Under the pieces are notes generated by a model. That model was not told the DNA's origin, ran no database searches, and was given only the letters and a program-made list of their open reading frames with translations. Shown piece after piece: positions 1 through 9,072 of a DNA stretch of 64,000 bases. Each line of letters starts with the position of its first letter. Positions within the stretch are counted from its first letter, which is position 1. Made by a program: the position numbers and the translations under genes. Origin of the DNA: [Mycobacterium] crassicus (GTDB lineage: Bacteria; Actinomycetota; Actinomycetes; Mycobacteriales; Mycobacteriaceae); the NCBI RefSeq assembly GCF_020181615.1, contig NZ_CP084029.1, positions 62,001 through 126,000 of the forward strand. The letters run 5' to 3'.

Positions 1-1105
1 AGTCCGTCCACTTCCCGTCGCCATAGCCGTGGAACCGAAGGTGCAGGTAGACCAGCTGCGAGACGTCGTCGATCATCTGCTTGGAGTAGCGCAGCGCCCG
101 CATCCGCTTGCGGGTCATCTTGGCGCCCACCACCTCGTGATGGTGAAAACTCACCCCGCCCTCGGCCTCGTGGCGCCGGGTGGCCGGCTTGCCGATGTCA
201 TGCAGCAGCGCCGCCCACCGCAGAACCAAGTCGGGACCACCTTCGGGCCCGGAATCCTCGAGGCCGATCGCCTGCCGCAGCACCGTCAACGAATGCTGGT
301 AAACGTCCTTGTGCTGGTGGTGCTCATCGATCGCCATGCGCATGGCACCGATCTCCGGCAACACCACCTCACCCATCCCGGTGGACACCATCAGGTCGAT
401 ACCGGCGACCGGGTCGGTACCGAGCAACAGCTTGTCCAGTTCAGCAGCCACCCGCTCAGCAGTGATGCGCGCCAACTGCGGCGCCATGTCCACGATCGCC
501 GCGCGCACCCGAGGCGCCACCGTGAAGCCGAGTTGCGCGACGAAACGCGCCGCCCGCAGCATCCGCAGCGGGTCGTCGCCGAAGGAGTCCTCCGGCGCCG
601 TCGGAGTGTCCAACACCCCGGCGCGCAGCGCCGCCAGGCCCCCCAGCGGGTCGATGAACTCCCCCGGCCCGGCCGGGGTGATGCGGACTGCCATCGCATT
701 GGCGGTGAAATCGCGGCGCACCAGATCCGCGTCGAGCGAATCACCAAAGCGCACTTGAGGATTGCGTGAAACCCGATCGTACTGGTCGGCGCGGAAAGTG
801 GTGATCTCCACCCGCTGCCCACCGAAGGCGGCGCCGATGGTGCCGAACTCGATGCCGGTGTCCCACATCGCCTCGGCTCGGCTCCGCAGCATGCGCTGCA
901 CGACTTCGGGGTGGGCGTCGGTGGTGAAGTCCAGATCCGGGCTTCCCCGCCCCAGCAGCGCATCGCGAACCGAACCGCCGACCAGGTACAGCTGGTGGCC
1001 GGCCGCGTCGAACATCGCACCGAGATCGCGCAGTAACTCGGCGTGCCGGTTCAGCACGACCGCAGCCGCTGTCAGCAGGTCGGCATCGGAGTGGGCTTCT
1101 GGCAC
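1..1105 (-). CDS. pcnA: CCA tRNA nucleotidyltransferase, 3' end outside window
   Basis: Adds or repairs the 3'-CCA end of tRNAs in the cytoplasm (class II polymerase beta superfamily, historically called pcnA in mycobacteria). Reading the minus strand from GTG at 1105 gives VPEAHSDADLL, then the nucleotidyltransferase motif LVGGSVRDALLG at about residues 32-43 and DLDF as the metal-binding acidic pair. Further on come the RRDFTANAMA motif and an HD-type segment, LLHDIGKPATRR. The C-terminus runs off the left edge, so about 368 codons are visible. The start was chosen because it matches the N-terminus I recall for the M. tuberculosis protein. The gene diverges from mutT4, with about 110 bp between the two starts. 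Confidence 0.93.
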   Translation of the reverse strand, partial: MPEAHSDADLLTAAAVVLNRHAELLRDLGAMFDAAGHQLYLVGGSVRDALLGRGSPDLDFTTDAHPEVVQRMLRSRAEAMWDTGIEFGTIGAAFGGQRVEITTFRADQYDRVSRNPQVRFGDSLDADLVRRDFTANAMAVRITPAGPGEFIDPLGGLAALRAGVLDTPTAPEDSFGDDPLRMLRAARFVAQLGFTVAPRVRAAIVDMAPQLARITAERVAAELDKLLLGTDPVAGIDLMVSTGMGEVVLPEIGAMRMAIDEHHQHKDVYQHSLTVLRQAIGLEDSGPEGGPDLVLRWAALLHDIGKPATRRHEAEGGVSFHHHEVVGAKMTRKRMRALRYSKQMIDDVSQLVYLHLRFHGYGDGKWTD

Positions 1106-1214
1106 GTTCGATGAGCCTAATAGGTGATTCCGAAGGCCCGCCGGGTCGCCGCCCCACCGCCTGGCTCGGCGAGGGAGGCCATTGGGGCCACACGTGCCAG
1201 CTACTATCGCATGG

Positions 1215-1979
1215 GTGTCGGCCGACGGCGGAGAAGCCAATCCCGGACGGCGCCGGAGGCGGCGCCGCGGTCGGCGCTCTGCAGGTCCGAAAACCTCGCA
1301 CACCGAGGCAACCGCCACCGACAACACCCCCGGCGCGACCCCGGCAAACAGCCGTTCGGCGCAGCGCCGGCCCCGTTCCGCGCGACACGGTCCGGAACGG
1401 CTGCGCACCGTGCATGAGACTTCCGCCGGCGGCCTGGTCGTCGACGGCATCGACGGACCGCGGGAGGGACAGGTCGCGGCGCTGATCGGGCGGATCGACC
1501 GCCGGGGCAGAATGCTGTGGTCGTTGCCCAAGGGCCACATCGAAGTCGGTGAGACCGCCGAGCAGACCGCCATCCGCGAGGTCGCCGAGGAAACCGGTGT
1601 CCAGGGCGACGTGCTGGCCGCCCTGGGCAGCATCGACTACTGGTTCGTCACCGACGGCCGCCGGGTGCACAAGACCGTGCACCACTACCTGATGCGGTTC
1701 TCCAGCGGAGAGCTGTGTGACGACGACGTGGAGGTCACCGAGGTGGCGTGGGTACCGATCCGGGAACTGCCGTCCCGGTTGGCCTATGCCGACGAACGCC
1801 GGCTGGCCGTGGTCGCCGACGAATTGATCGACCGGTTGCAGACCGACGGACCGGCCGCCCTGCCGCCGTTGCCGGTGACCGCACCGTGGCGACGTCCACA
1901 GACGCATTCCCGTACCCGCCGCTCGCGCGCCGACGAGCCCGCACCGGACCGGAAGAACGGTCGCGGGCTGGAGCCGTGA
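1215..1979 (+). CDS. mutT4: Nudix hydrolase MutT4
   Basis: Nudix-family hydrolase of 254 aa, probably acting on nucleotide diphosphate derivatives; the substrate is not visible in the sequence. The Nudix box is complete ([17 protein letters not shown] followed by AEETG), matching Gx5Ex7REUxEExGU. The N-terminus is a short, very Arg-rich basic tail ([10 protein letters not shown]) and the C-terminus is basic and low-complexity. An ATG at 1182 would lengthen the protein, but GTG at 1215 ([10 protein letters not shown]) fits the short basic N-terminus of homologues better. The stop overlaps the next gene's GTG (GTGA), so translation is probably coupled to the following membrane genes. Confidence 0.9.
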   Translation: MSADGGEANPGRRRRRRRGRRSAGPKTSHTEATATDNTPGATPANSRSAQRRPRSARHGPERLRTVHETSAGGLVVDGIDGPREGQVAALIGRIDRRGRMLWSLPKGHIEVGETAEQTAIREVAEETGVQGDVLAALGSIDYWFVTDGRRVHKTVHHYLMRFSSGELCDDDVEVTEVAWVPIRELPSRLAYADERRLAVVADELIDRLQTDGPAALPPLPVTAPWRRPQTHSRTRRSRADEPAPDRKNGRGLEP

Positions 1980-4381
1980 CCCGCACCCGACGAAGCGGTG
2001 GGGGTACCTTGCCCGCCTTGTCAGGGCCCCTGGCGGCCCTGTCGGCGGTGATCGCCGCCCTCCTTTTGGTCCTCGGCGCCGCTGGTGCTCCACCCGCGGC
2101 GGCCGGTGAGCCCGACTCCACGCCGTTCGTCCGGATTCGTGTCGACCGCGTCACCCCGGAAGTCGTCACCACCTCCAGCGTCTCGGTCGTCACCGTCGCC
2201 GGCACGGTGCGCAACGTCGGCGACCGGCCGGTCCGCGATGTGATGGTGCGCCTCGAGGGGGCGGGCGCCGTGGTGTCGTCGGCCGGTCTGCGCACCAACC
2301 TCACCGGCACCAATGACCAGTACCGGCCGGTCGGCACCTTCACCACGGTCGCCGAGGAACTGCAGCGCGGGCAGGAGGCGCGCTTCACCCTGTCGGCCCC
2401 GCTGCGCTCGGCCAACCAGCCGGCACTGAACGTGGACCGTCCGGGCATCTATCCGCTGCTGGTCAACGTCAACGGCACCCCCGATTACGGTGAACCGGCC
2501 CGTCTGGACGATGCCCGTTTCCTGCTCCCGGTCACCGGTCTTCCCAAAACCGGCTCCGAATCCGAGCCGCTGGCCGGCGCGGTCGCGCCCGACATCTCCC
2601 ATCCGGTGCGGCTCACCATGCTCTGGCCCCTGGCCGACCGGCCGCGCCTGACCCCGGGAGCACCCGGCGGGACACTGCCGGTCCGGCTCGCCGACGACGA
2701 TCTGGCGAGTTCGCTGGCCCCCGGCGGCCGGTTGGACGCACTGCTGTCAGCCGCCGAGTTCGCCACCAGCCCGGCGGTGGACGGCGGCGGTGTCGTCAAC
2801 CGGTCACTGTGCCTGGCGATCGACCCGGACCTGTTGGTGACGGTCAACGCGATGACCGGCGGCTATATGGTCGCCGACTCCCCCGAGGGCGCGACCTCGC
2901 ACCCGGGCACCGGCCAGGCGGCGGCCACCACCTGGTTGGAGCGGTTGCGCCGGCTGGCGAACCACACCTGTGTGGCCGCCTCCCCCTACGCGCAGGCCGA
3001 TCTGGACACGCTGGCCCGGGTGGGCGACCCCGGTCTGGACGCGACCGCGGTGAGCAGGCCGGCCGACATCGTGGACCGGATCCTGCGGGTGACCTCGACC
3101 CGCGGTGCGGTCCTGCTCGGCGACGGCCGACTCACCTCCGGCGCTGCGGACCTGATCGGCGCACAGGGCGACGCCGTGGTGATCGCCGGTGGCGATTGTG
3201 CGGCCCAGGACTCCGGCACCGGCGCGTCCGCCACCGCCGACCTCACCCCACGGCGAGTCTCCCCTCAACTGGTGGTCGCGCCCTATGACCCCGCGGTCGG
3301 CGCGGCCCTGGCGGCGATGGGAACCGATCCGGTGGCCCCCACCTACCTGGACGGCTCGCTGGCCACTCGGCTGCACCACGACTCCGCCTTGGCCCGCCGT
3401 CAGAACGCCCTCGGTTCCATGCTGTGGCGGGCCCTGGAGTCCCCGGAGAGCCCGGACACCCCCCGCGACGAGATTCTGATGCCGCCGGCGTACTGGAAGC
3501 CCCGAGCCGACGACGCCCAGGCCGTGCTGACCACGTTGGGCACCGCACTGCGGTCCGGGCTGGCGGTGCCCCGGTCGCTGACCGCGGTGATCGACGAGGC
3601 CCGGGGCTTCACCGATCCACTGGTGCACCCACTGCCGGCCGAGCAGGCGGTCGGCGGTTTCGGTCCGGAAATCGTGGCCGGCATCACCGGGGACATTGCC
3701 CGGTTGTGGGGCCTGACGGCGGCGCTCACCACCGATGTGCGCACCGGCCTGACCGGTGAGGCGTACACCGCTCCGTTGGCAGAGGACATGCTGCGGGCGT
3801 TGAGCCAGTCCGAGCCGCCCGATGTCCGCAATGGTCTGGCGGCCCAGCGGCTGGGAATCGTCGGCAACACCGTCGCGGACCTGATCGGGGCGGTCACCAT
3901 CGTCAATCCGGCCGGCTCGTACACGCTGGCCACCGAGCACAGCCCGCTGCCACTGGCGCTGCGCAACGACCTGGCGGTGCCCATTCGGGTGCGCCTGTAC
4001 GTCGACGCGCCGCCCGGCATGACCGTGGCCGATGTCGGGGAGCTGGAGCTGCCGCCGGGTTACCTGCCGCTGCGGGTGCCGGTGGAGGTGCGGGTCAATC
4101 AGCGCTTCGCCGTCGATGTGGCGCTGCAGACCCCCGGCGGGCTGGCGTTGGGCGAATCCGCGCGGCTGTCGGTGCATTCGAACGCCTACGGCATGGTGTT
4201 GTTCCTGATCACCGTGACGGCCGCGGCGGTGCTCACGGTGCTGACCGCGCGCCGGCTGTGGCACCGCTTCCGCGGTCAGCCCGACCGCGCCGACTTGGAC
4301 GGCCCCCTCCCACCCAGACCGGACCACCCGCACCCGCCCGCCGCGGCCGGAACCCCCCTTGACCGAAGCGAGGATCGGTGA
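1976..4381 (+). CDS. Secreted or membrane-anchored protein, Rv3909-like
   Basis: An 801-aa protein of unknown biochemical function, corresponding by position and length to Rv3909. It begins with a basic stretch and a hydrophobic segment ([20 protein letters not shown]) followed by [10 protein letters not shown], which looks like a signal peptide or anchor. The bulk should be extracytoplasmic, with a beta-rich N-terminal part. A single C-terminal hydrophobic segment ([17 protein letters not shown]) and a basic, Pro-rich cytoplasmic tail follow. It is coupled by GTGA overlaps to mutT4 upstream and murJ downstream, so a role with MurJ in the cell envelope is inferred, not shown. Confidence 0.82.
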   Translation: MTRTRRSGGGTLPALSGPLAALSAVIAALLLVLGAAGAPPAAAGEPDSTPFVRIRVDRVTPEVVTTSSVSVVTVAGTVRNVGDRPVRDVMVRLEGAGAVVSSAGLRTNLTGTNDQYRPVGTFTTVAEELQRGQEARFTLSAPLRSANQPALNVDRPGIYPLLVNVNGTPDYGEPARLDDARFLLPVTGLPKTGSESEPLAGAVAPDISHPVRLTMLWPLADRPRLTPGAPGGTLPVRLADDDLASSLAPGGRLDALLSAAEFATSPAVDGGGVVNRSLCLAIDPDLLVTVNAMTGGYMVADSPEGATSHPGTGQAAATTWLERLRRLANHTCVAASPYAQADLDTLARVGDPGLDATAVSRPADIVDRILRVTSTRGAVLLGDGRLTSGAADLIGAQGDAVVIAGGDCAAQDSGTGASATADLTPRRVSPQLVVAPYDPAVGAALAAMGTDPVAPTYLDGSLATRLHHDSALARRQNALGSMLWRALESPESPDTPRDEILMPPAYWKPRADDAQAVLTTLGTALRSGLAVPRSLTAVIDEARGFTDPLVHPLPAEQAVGGFGPEIVAGITGDIARLWGLTAALTTDVRTGLTGEAYTAPLAEDMLRALSQSEPPDVRNGLAAQRLGIVGNTVADLIGAVTIVNPAGSYTLATEHSPLPLALRNDLAVPIRVRLYVDAPPGMTVADVGELELPPGYLPLRVPVEVRVNQRFAVDVALQTPGGLALGESARLSVHSNAYGMVLFLITVTAAAVLTVLTARRLWHRFRGQPDRADLDGPLPPRPDHPHPPAAAGTPLDRSEDR

Positions 4382-7300
4382 GCGCCCCGCCCCCGACATC
4401 CCCGCAGCCCGCGCGTCCCGAGCTGACCGACGCCGCGGTGGTGTCGCGGTCCTGGGGGATGGCGCTGGCCACCCTGGTCAGCCGGATCACCGGGTTCGTG
4501 CGCATCGTGCTGTTGGCGGCGATCCTCGGAGCCGCGCTGTCGAGCGCTTTCTCGGTGGCCAACCAACTGCCGAACCAGATCGCGGCGCTGGTGCTGGAGG
4601 CGACCTTCACCGCGATCTTCGTACCGGTGCTGGCCCGCGCCGAACGCGACGACCCTGACGGCGGCACCGCGTTCGTGCGGCGCCTGGTCACGCTGGCCAC
4701 CGCGCTGCTGCTGGCCACCACGGTGGTGTCGGTGGCGGCGGCGCCCCTGCTGGTCCGGTTGATGCTGGGCGGCGACCCGCAGGTCAACGAGCCGCTGACG
4801 ATCGCGTTCGCCTACCTGCTGCTGCCGCAGGTGATCTGCTACGGACTGTCGTCTGTGTTCATGGCAATCCTGAACACCCGCAATATCTTCGGGGCGCCGG
4901 CCTGGGCACCGGTGGTCAACAACGTCGTCGCGATCACCACCCTGGTGCTGTATCTGGCGGTGCCGGGGGAACTGTCGGTCGACCCGGTGCGGATGGGCAA
5001 CGCCAAGCTGCTGGTGCTGGGCCTGGGCACCACGGCGGGGGTGGTCGCCCAGACAGCGGTCCTGCTGGTGGCGATTCGGCGGGAACGGATCAGCCTGCGG
5101 CCGTTGTGGGGCGTCGACGCCCGGCTCAAGCGGTTCGGCGCGATGGCCGCCGCGATGGTGCTGTACGTACTGATCAGCCAGATCGGGCTGGTGGTGACCA
5201 ACCAGATCGCCAGCACCTCGGCGGCGTCCGGGCCGGCGATCTACTACTACGCCTGGCTGCTGCTGCAACTTCCGTTCGGCATGATCGGCGTGACGGTCCT
5301 GACCGTGGTGATGCCACGGCTGAGCCGTAACGCCGCCGCCGGCGACGATCCCGCGGTGCTCGCCGACCTGTCGCTGGCCACCCGGCTGATGATGATCACC
5401 CTGATCCCGATCGTGGCGCTGATGACGGTCGGCGGCCCGGCCATCGGCAGCGCGCTGTTCGCCTACGGCAACTTCGGCGACGTCGACGCCGGATACCTCG
5501 GCACCGCGGTCGCCATGTCGGCGTTCACGTTGATCCCCTATGCCATGGTGCTGCTGCAGTTGCGGGTCTTCTACGCCCGTGAGCAGCCGTGGATTCCGAT
5601 CGCGATGATCGTGGTGATCACCGCGGTGAAGATCATCGCGTCGGTGGCGGCCCCGCACCTGACCGACAACCCGGAGTTGGTGGCCGCCTACCTGGGCCTG
5701 GCCAACGGGCTGGGGTTCCTCGCCGGCGCGGCCGTCGGACATGTCCTGCTGCGGCGCGCCCTGCGCCCGGTCAGCGGTCACCTGCTGGGCCGCGACGTGG
5801 TGCGCACGGTGCTGGTCACGGTGACTGCGTCGCTGTTGGCGGGACTGGCCGCCGAGATCCTCGACCGGGTGGTCGGCCTGCGCGGGTTGACCGACCACGG
5901 TGCGGCCGGGTCGATGGTGCGCCTGCTGGTGCTCGCGCTGGTGATGCTGCCGATCATCGCGACGGTCATGGTGCGGGCCCGCGTGCCCGAAGCCGTGGCA
6001 GCTCTGGCTGCGGTGCGCCGCAGGCTCGCTCCGGAAATCGGCCTGTCCAACCCGCCTTCCCGCGATCCTGCCGTCCCGTACGCTGAGCACAACCGTTTGC
6101 CCACACCGGGCAGGGAATCGACCAACGATCCCACCTGGCATGCGCCCCCGGCGGACATCGCCGGTGGCTGGACACCGAAAGGCGCGGAGGTGGCCAACAA
6201 TCCTTCGGAGGGCGCGGGGGCTCGCGCCGCGTCGCAATCGGTTGCTCCCGCTAAGTCCGAGCGGCCCGCCGAGGACAGCGCGGCGCCGGTGGGCGGCGAT
6301 GTCCAACTGACACCCGGCCTGAGCATCGCCGGTGGCCGCTACCGGCTGCTGGTACGACACGGTGCCACCGGGGTTCTGCAGTTCTGGCAGGCGCTGGACA
6401 CCGCGCTGGACCGGCAGGTGGCACTGACCTTCGTCGACCCCGATCAGACCATGTCCGACGACCAGCTCACCGGAATCCTGTCGCGTACCCAACGACTCAG
6501 CCAGGTCGATCTGCCCGGGATCGCCCGGGTGCTCGATGTGGTGCGTATCGGCACGGGCGGGCTCGTCGTCTCCGAATGGGTGCGCGGGGCATCTCTGCAC
6601 GAAGTGGCCGGTACGGGACCGTCGCCGATCGGCGCGGCCCGCGCGATGCGATCCCTGGCCGCGGCCGCCGAGGCCGCCCACCAGAGCGGCATCGCACTGT
6701 CGATCGACCATCCGGCCCGGGTCCGGGTCAGCATCGACGGGGACGTCACCCTGGCCTTCCCGGCGACGCTGCCCGACACCAGGCCCGATGACGACATCCG
6801 CGGGATCGGTGCCACCTTGTACGCGCTGCTGGTCAATCGGTGGCCACTGCCGGAGACCGGCAACGACTGCGGACTCGCCCCGGCCGACGTCGACGCCGCC
6901 GGGAACCCGGCGAAACCCGACTCGGTGAACCCGGAGATCCCGTTCCAGATCTCCGCGGCCGCCAGCCACGCGATCCAGTCGGACGGCGGGATCCGCGGCG
7001 CCTCGACGCTGTTGAACCTGCTGCAGCAGGCCACCGCATTGCACGAGCAGACCGAGCTGCTGGGCCCGGTCAGCGACCGGCGGCCCGCACCGCGTCCGGC
7101 ACCGCCTCCGCTGGACGCCGAGGTACGGGCCGAGCGGCGCCGCCGGCTGCTGATCGGGGCCGGTATCGGTGGCGCCGTCATTCTGATCGCGCTGCTGGTG
7201 CTGGCTTCGGTGCTCAACCGGATCTTCGGCGACGTCAACGGACTCGACAAGACGGAGCTGGGGCTGAGCAGCCCTTCGACGTCGACGTCACTGCCGGGCG

Positions 7301-7761
7301 CCCAGGCGGCGGGCACGGTGCGGCCGGTACAGGCGACGGTTTTCTCCCCCGGCGGCGAGGCCGACCGGCCGCAGGACGCCGGGCTGGCGATCGATGGCAA
7401 TCCGGCCACCTTCTGGTCGACAGACACCTACTCCGATTCGGTGCCGTTCCCGAATTTCAAGAGCGGCGTGGGGCTGATGCTGCAGCTGTCCAAGCCCACC
7501 GTGATCGCCAGCGTCAACGTCAACGTCTCCAGCACCGGGACCAAGGTGGAGCTGCGCTCGTCGTCGACGCCGCGGCCGTCCCGGCTCGAGGACACCACGC
7601 TGCTCGCACCCGCCAAGGCGTTGCAGCCCGGGGCCAACAAGATCTCCGCGGACTCCTCGGCGCCGACCACCAACCTGCTGGTGTGGATCTCCACCATGGG
7701 CAGCACCGGCGGTGAGAGTCGCACGCAGATCTCCGAGATCACCGTGCAAGCGGCGTCCTAA
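4378..7761 (+). CDS. murJ: Lipid II flippase MurJ fused to pseudokinase and extracellular domain
   Basis: A 1127-aa MviN/MurJ flippase that moves lipid II across the membrane for peptidoglycan synthesis. Residues about 20-540 are the polytopic MurJ domain. Residues about 651-880 resemble a Ser/Thr kinase fold (GRYRLLVRHGATGVLQFW) but lack the catalytic Lys, HRD and DFG motifs, so this is a pseudokinase. One membrane segment lies near 922-946 (LLIGAGIGGAVILIALLVL). The remainder is an extracellular jelly-roll-like domain with the AIDGNPATFWST signature. In M. tuberculosis the phosphorylated juxtamembrane region binds FhaA; both partners occur in this window. GTGA overlap with the preceding gene. 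Confidence 0.92.
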   Translation: MSAPPPTSPQPARPELTDAAVVSRSWGMALATLVSRITGFVRIVLLAAILGAALSSAFSVANQLPNQIAALVLEATFTAIFVPVLARAERDDPDGGTAFVRRLVTLATALLLATTVVSVAAAPLLVRLMLGGDPQVNEPLTIAFAYLLLPQVICYGLSSVFMAILNTRNIFGAPAWAPVVNNVVAITTLVLYLAVPGELSVDPVRMGNAKLLVLGLGTTAGVVAQTAVLLVAIRRERISLRPLWGVDARLKRFGAMAAAMVLYVLISQIGLVVTNQIASTSAASGPAIYYYAWLLLQLPFGMIGVTVLTVVMPRLSRNAAAGDDPAVLADLSLATRLMMITLIPIVALMTVGGPAIGSALFAYGNFGDVDAGYLGTAVAMSAFTLIPYAMVLLQLRVFYAREQPWIPIAMIVVITAVKIIASVAAPHLTDNPELVAAYLGLANGLGFLAGAAVGHVLLRRALRPVSGHLLGRDVVRTVLVTVTASLLAGLAAEILDRVVGLRGLTDHGAAGSMVRLLVLALVMLPIIATVMVRARVPEAVAALAAVRRRLAPEIGLSNPPSRDPAVPYAEHNRLPTPGRESTNDPTWHAPPADIAGGWTPKGAEVANNPSEGAGARAASQSVAPAKSERPAEDSAAPVGGDVQLTPGLSIAGGRYRLLVRHGATGVLQFWQALDTALDRQVALTFVDPDQTMSDDQLTGILSRTQRLSQVDLPGIARVLDVVRIGTGGLVVSEWVRGASLHEVAGTGPSPIGAARAMRSLAAAAEAAHQSGIALSIDHPARVRVSIDGDVTLAFPATLPDTRPDDDIRGIGATLYALLVNRWPLPETGNDCGLAPADVDAAGNPAKPDSVNPEIPFQISAAASHAIQSDGGIRGASTLLNLLQQATALHEQTELLGPVSDRRPAPRPAPPPLDAEVRAERRRRLLIGAGIGGAVILIALLVLASVLNRIFGDVNGLDKTELGLSSPSTSTSLPGAQAAGTVRPVQATVFSPGGEADRPQDAGLAIDGNPATFWSTDTYSDSVPFPNFKSGVGLMLQLSKPTVIASVNVNVSSTGTKVELRSSSTPRPSRLEDTTLLAPAKALQPGANKISADSSAPTTNLLVWISTMGSTGGESRTQISEITVQAAS

Positions 7762-7777
7762 AAACGGCGTCCTGAAC

Positions 7778-7789
7778 CCTGTGCACAGG
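7778..7789. promoter_or_regulatory. 12-bp perfect palindrome upstream of sigM
   Basis: CCTGTGCACAGG is a perfect palindrome in the 67-bp gap between murJ and sigM, about 40 bp before the sigM start. It could be an operator or part of the sigM promoter. No clear SigM-type -35/-10 pair was found in the gap, so the role is unknown. Confidence 0.35.
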
Positions 7790-7828
7790 TGAAGTGCCGC
7801 CGGGCCGCCGGCTGGTTACTGTCCGCCC

Positions 7829-8404
7829 ATGGGGCACCGGGATCGCAGCGACGCCGAGCTTCTGGCCGCCCATGTAGCCGGTGACCGCGACGCGTTCGGT
7901 GAGCTCTACGGCCGCCACGAGCAGCGCCTGCGGCGCCTGGCTCGGCACACCACCGGGTGCCGCGAAGACGCCGAGGACGCCCTGCAGGAGGCGATGCTCT
8001 CAGCCCACCGGGGCGCCGGTTCGTTTCGCTACAACGCGGCCGTCGGCAGCTGGCTGCATCGCATCGTGGTCAACGCCTGCCTGGATCGGTTGCGACGCAA
8101 CAGGCTTCACTGCATCGAGCTGGTCGACGACGTCGCTGCCGTCAACGACCGCACCGCCGAGCGCGATACCGCGCTGGATGTGCGGGCGGCGCTGAGCCGA
8201 CTGCCGGCCGGCCAACGTGCCGCGGTGGTGGCCGTCGACATGGCCGGCTATTCGATCGCCGACGCCGCCCGCGCGCTGGGCGTGGCCCAGGGCACCGTCA
8301 AGAGTCGCTGCGCCCGCGGCCGCGCCCGACTGGCGATCCTGCTCGGCCGGATAATCTTGGCAGCCGACGGCACCGATCCGACTCGGATCGGCCACTGTGC
8401 CTAA
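7829..8404 (+). CDS. sigM: ECF RNA polymerase sigma factor SigM
   Basis: A 191-aa extracytoplasmic-function sigma factor. Region 2 is clear (DAFGELYGRHEQRLRRLARH, then DAEDALQEAMLSAHRGAGSF and WLHRIVVNACLDRLRR). Region 4 carries a helix-turn-helix (GYSIADAARALGVAQGTVKSRCARGRARL). In M. tuberculosis SigM controls cell-surface and some Esx genes and is held by RsmA, encoded next door. After the conserved RLAILLG the C-terminal tail (18 residues ending GHCA) looks unlike homologues I recall, consistent with an altered sigM-rsmA junction. The ATG at 7829 was chosen because it leaves a normal region 2 start. Confidence 0.93.
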   Translation: MGHRDRSDAELLAAHVAGDRDAFGELYGRHEQRLRRLARHTTGCREDAEDALQEAMLSAHRGAGSFRYNAAVGSWLHRIVVNACLDRLRRNRLHCIELVDDVAAVNDRTAERDTALDVRAALSRLPAGQRAAVVAVDMAGYSIADAARALGVAQGTVKSRCARGRARLAILLGRIILAADGTDPTRIGHCA

Positions 8405-8437
8405 CGGCACGAAGCGAATGGAAGCGGCGGCACCGCC

Positions 8438-8941
8438 ATGGATGCAGGTGATCGAGACACCCGGGCCCCAGCTGGGCGCCCAGCGCATTCCAGCCGGCCC
8501 CTGCCCCGGCTCAACCGGATCGCCGCCGCGGTGGGCGGTGCGGCCGCGCTGCTCGCCGTCGGGGTCGGCACGGCGGCCCTGATCCGCTCCCCCGGCAACA
8601 CCAGCAGCGCTCCGCGCTCCCTGGACGCCATTACGGTGGCATCCGAGCCGAGCGCGGTACTGCCGCTGAGCCAGCCGGAGATCCTCGCGCTGCTGGACCG
8701 CAGCCCGGAATACGGCGCGCTGGCCGATCCCGCCCGTCGGACCGGCTGTCTCGCCGGCCTGGGCTACCCGTCCTCGACGCGCATCTTGGGCGCCCGTCCG
8801 ATCGAGATCAACGGACATCCCGGGGTCGTGCTGCTGCTGCCCGGCGACTCGACCGGGACGATCCTCGCGCTGGCGGTGGCCCCCAGCTGCAGTTCCGCCG
8901 ATACCGGACTGCTGGCCGACACCACCGTGCGCCGTCCGTAG
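8438..8941 (+). CDS. rsmA: RsmA-like anti-sigma-M factor lacking the N-terminal sigma-binding domain
   Basis: A 167-aa protein matching the membrane and C-terminal parts of RsmA. There is a basic N-terminus of only about 27 residues, one membrane helix (IAAAVGGAAALLAVGVGTAALI) and an extracellular domain with PLSQPEILALLDRSPEYG, RRTGCLAGLGYP and CSSADTGLLA, keeping the paired cysteines. M. tuberculosis RsmA is about 254 aa and has a roughly 90-residue cytoplasmic anti-sigma domain first. Here an in-frame TAA at 8402, the sigM stop itself, prevents any upstream extension, and the intervening 33 bp cannot encode that domain. The remaining protein probably cannot bind SigM in the usual way. Confidence 0.85.
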   Translation: MDAGDRDTRAPAGRPAHSSRPLPRLNRIAAAVGGAAALLAVGVGTAALIRSPGNTSSAPRSLDAITVASEPSAVLPLSQPEILALLDRSPEYGALADPARRTGCLAGLGYPSSTRILGARPIEINGHPGVVLLLPGDSTGTILALAVAPSCSSADTGLLADTTVRRP

Positions 8942-8946
8942 TGGCG

Positions 8947-9015
8947 TCGGGGAACCCGTCCGTGGCTGTTCGGGGAACCGGTCCGTAGCAGTTCTGGGAA
9001 CATCGCCCCCTACGC
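8947..9015. repeat. Three degenerate 23-bp GGGGAAC repeats upstream of trxB2
   Basis: Units start at 8947, 8970 and 8993 with an exact 23-bp period. Units 1 and 2 are nearly identical (TCGGGGAACC, then GTCCGT); unit 3 keeps TCTGGGAACA and becomes the -35 element of the putative SigH-type promoter. Each unit carries a GGGAAC core typical of ECF sigma factor -35 boxes. The array lies directly after the shortened rsmA. Confidence 0.7.
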
Positions 9016-9022
9016 TGACGTT
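8996..9022 (+). promoter_or_regulatory. SigH-type promoter for trxB2-trxC
   Basis: GGGAACA at 8996-9002 and CGTT at 9019-9022, separated by 16 bp, match the mycobacterial SigH/SigE-like consensus (GGGAAYA, N16-17, CGTT). The element is about 50 bp before the trxB2 ATG. In M. tuberculosis the trxB2-trxC operon is a known SigH target under thiol-oxidative stress. The match is by eye; the transcription start is not known. Confidence 0.7.
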
Positions 9023-9072
9023 GGTAGCGCCTGTAGGCAGATCCGTGCGGATCCGAGAAGAAAGGGCCCTCG

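Noticed and set aside
2804..4399. 531-aa open frame opposite the Rv3909-like gene
   Set aside because: Antisense shadow; no recognisable protein features.
4276..7044. 922-aa open frame on the minus strand opposite murJ
   Set aside because: Composition (His, Gln, Arg-rich with no domain) is that of the antisense of a high-GC gene; murJ on the other strand is unmistakable.
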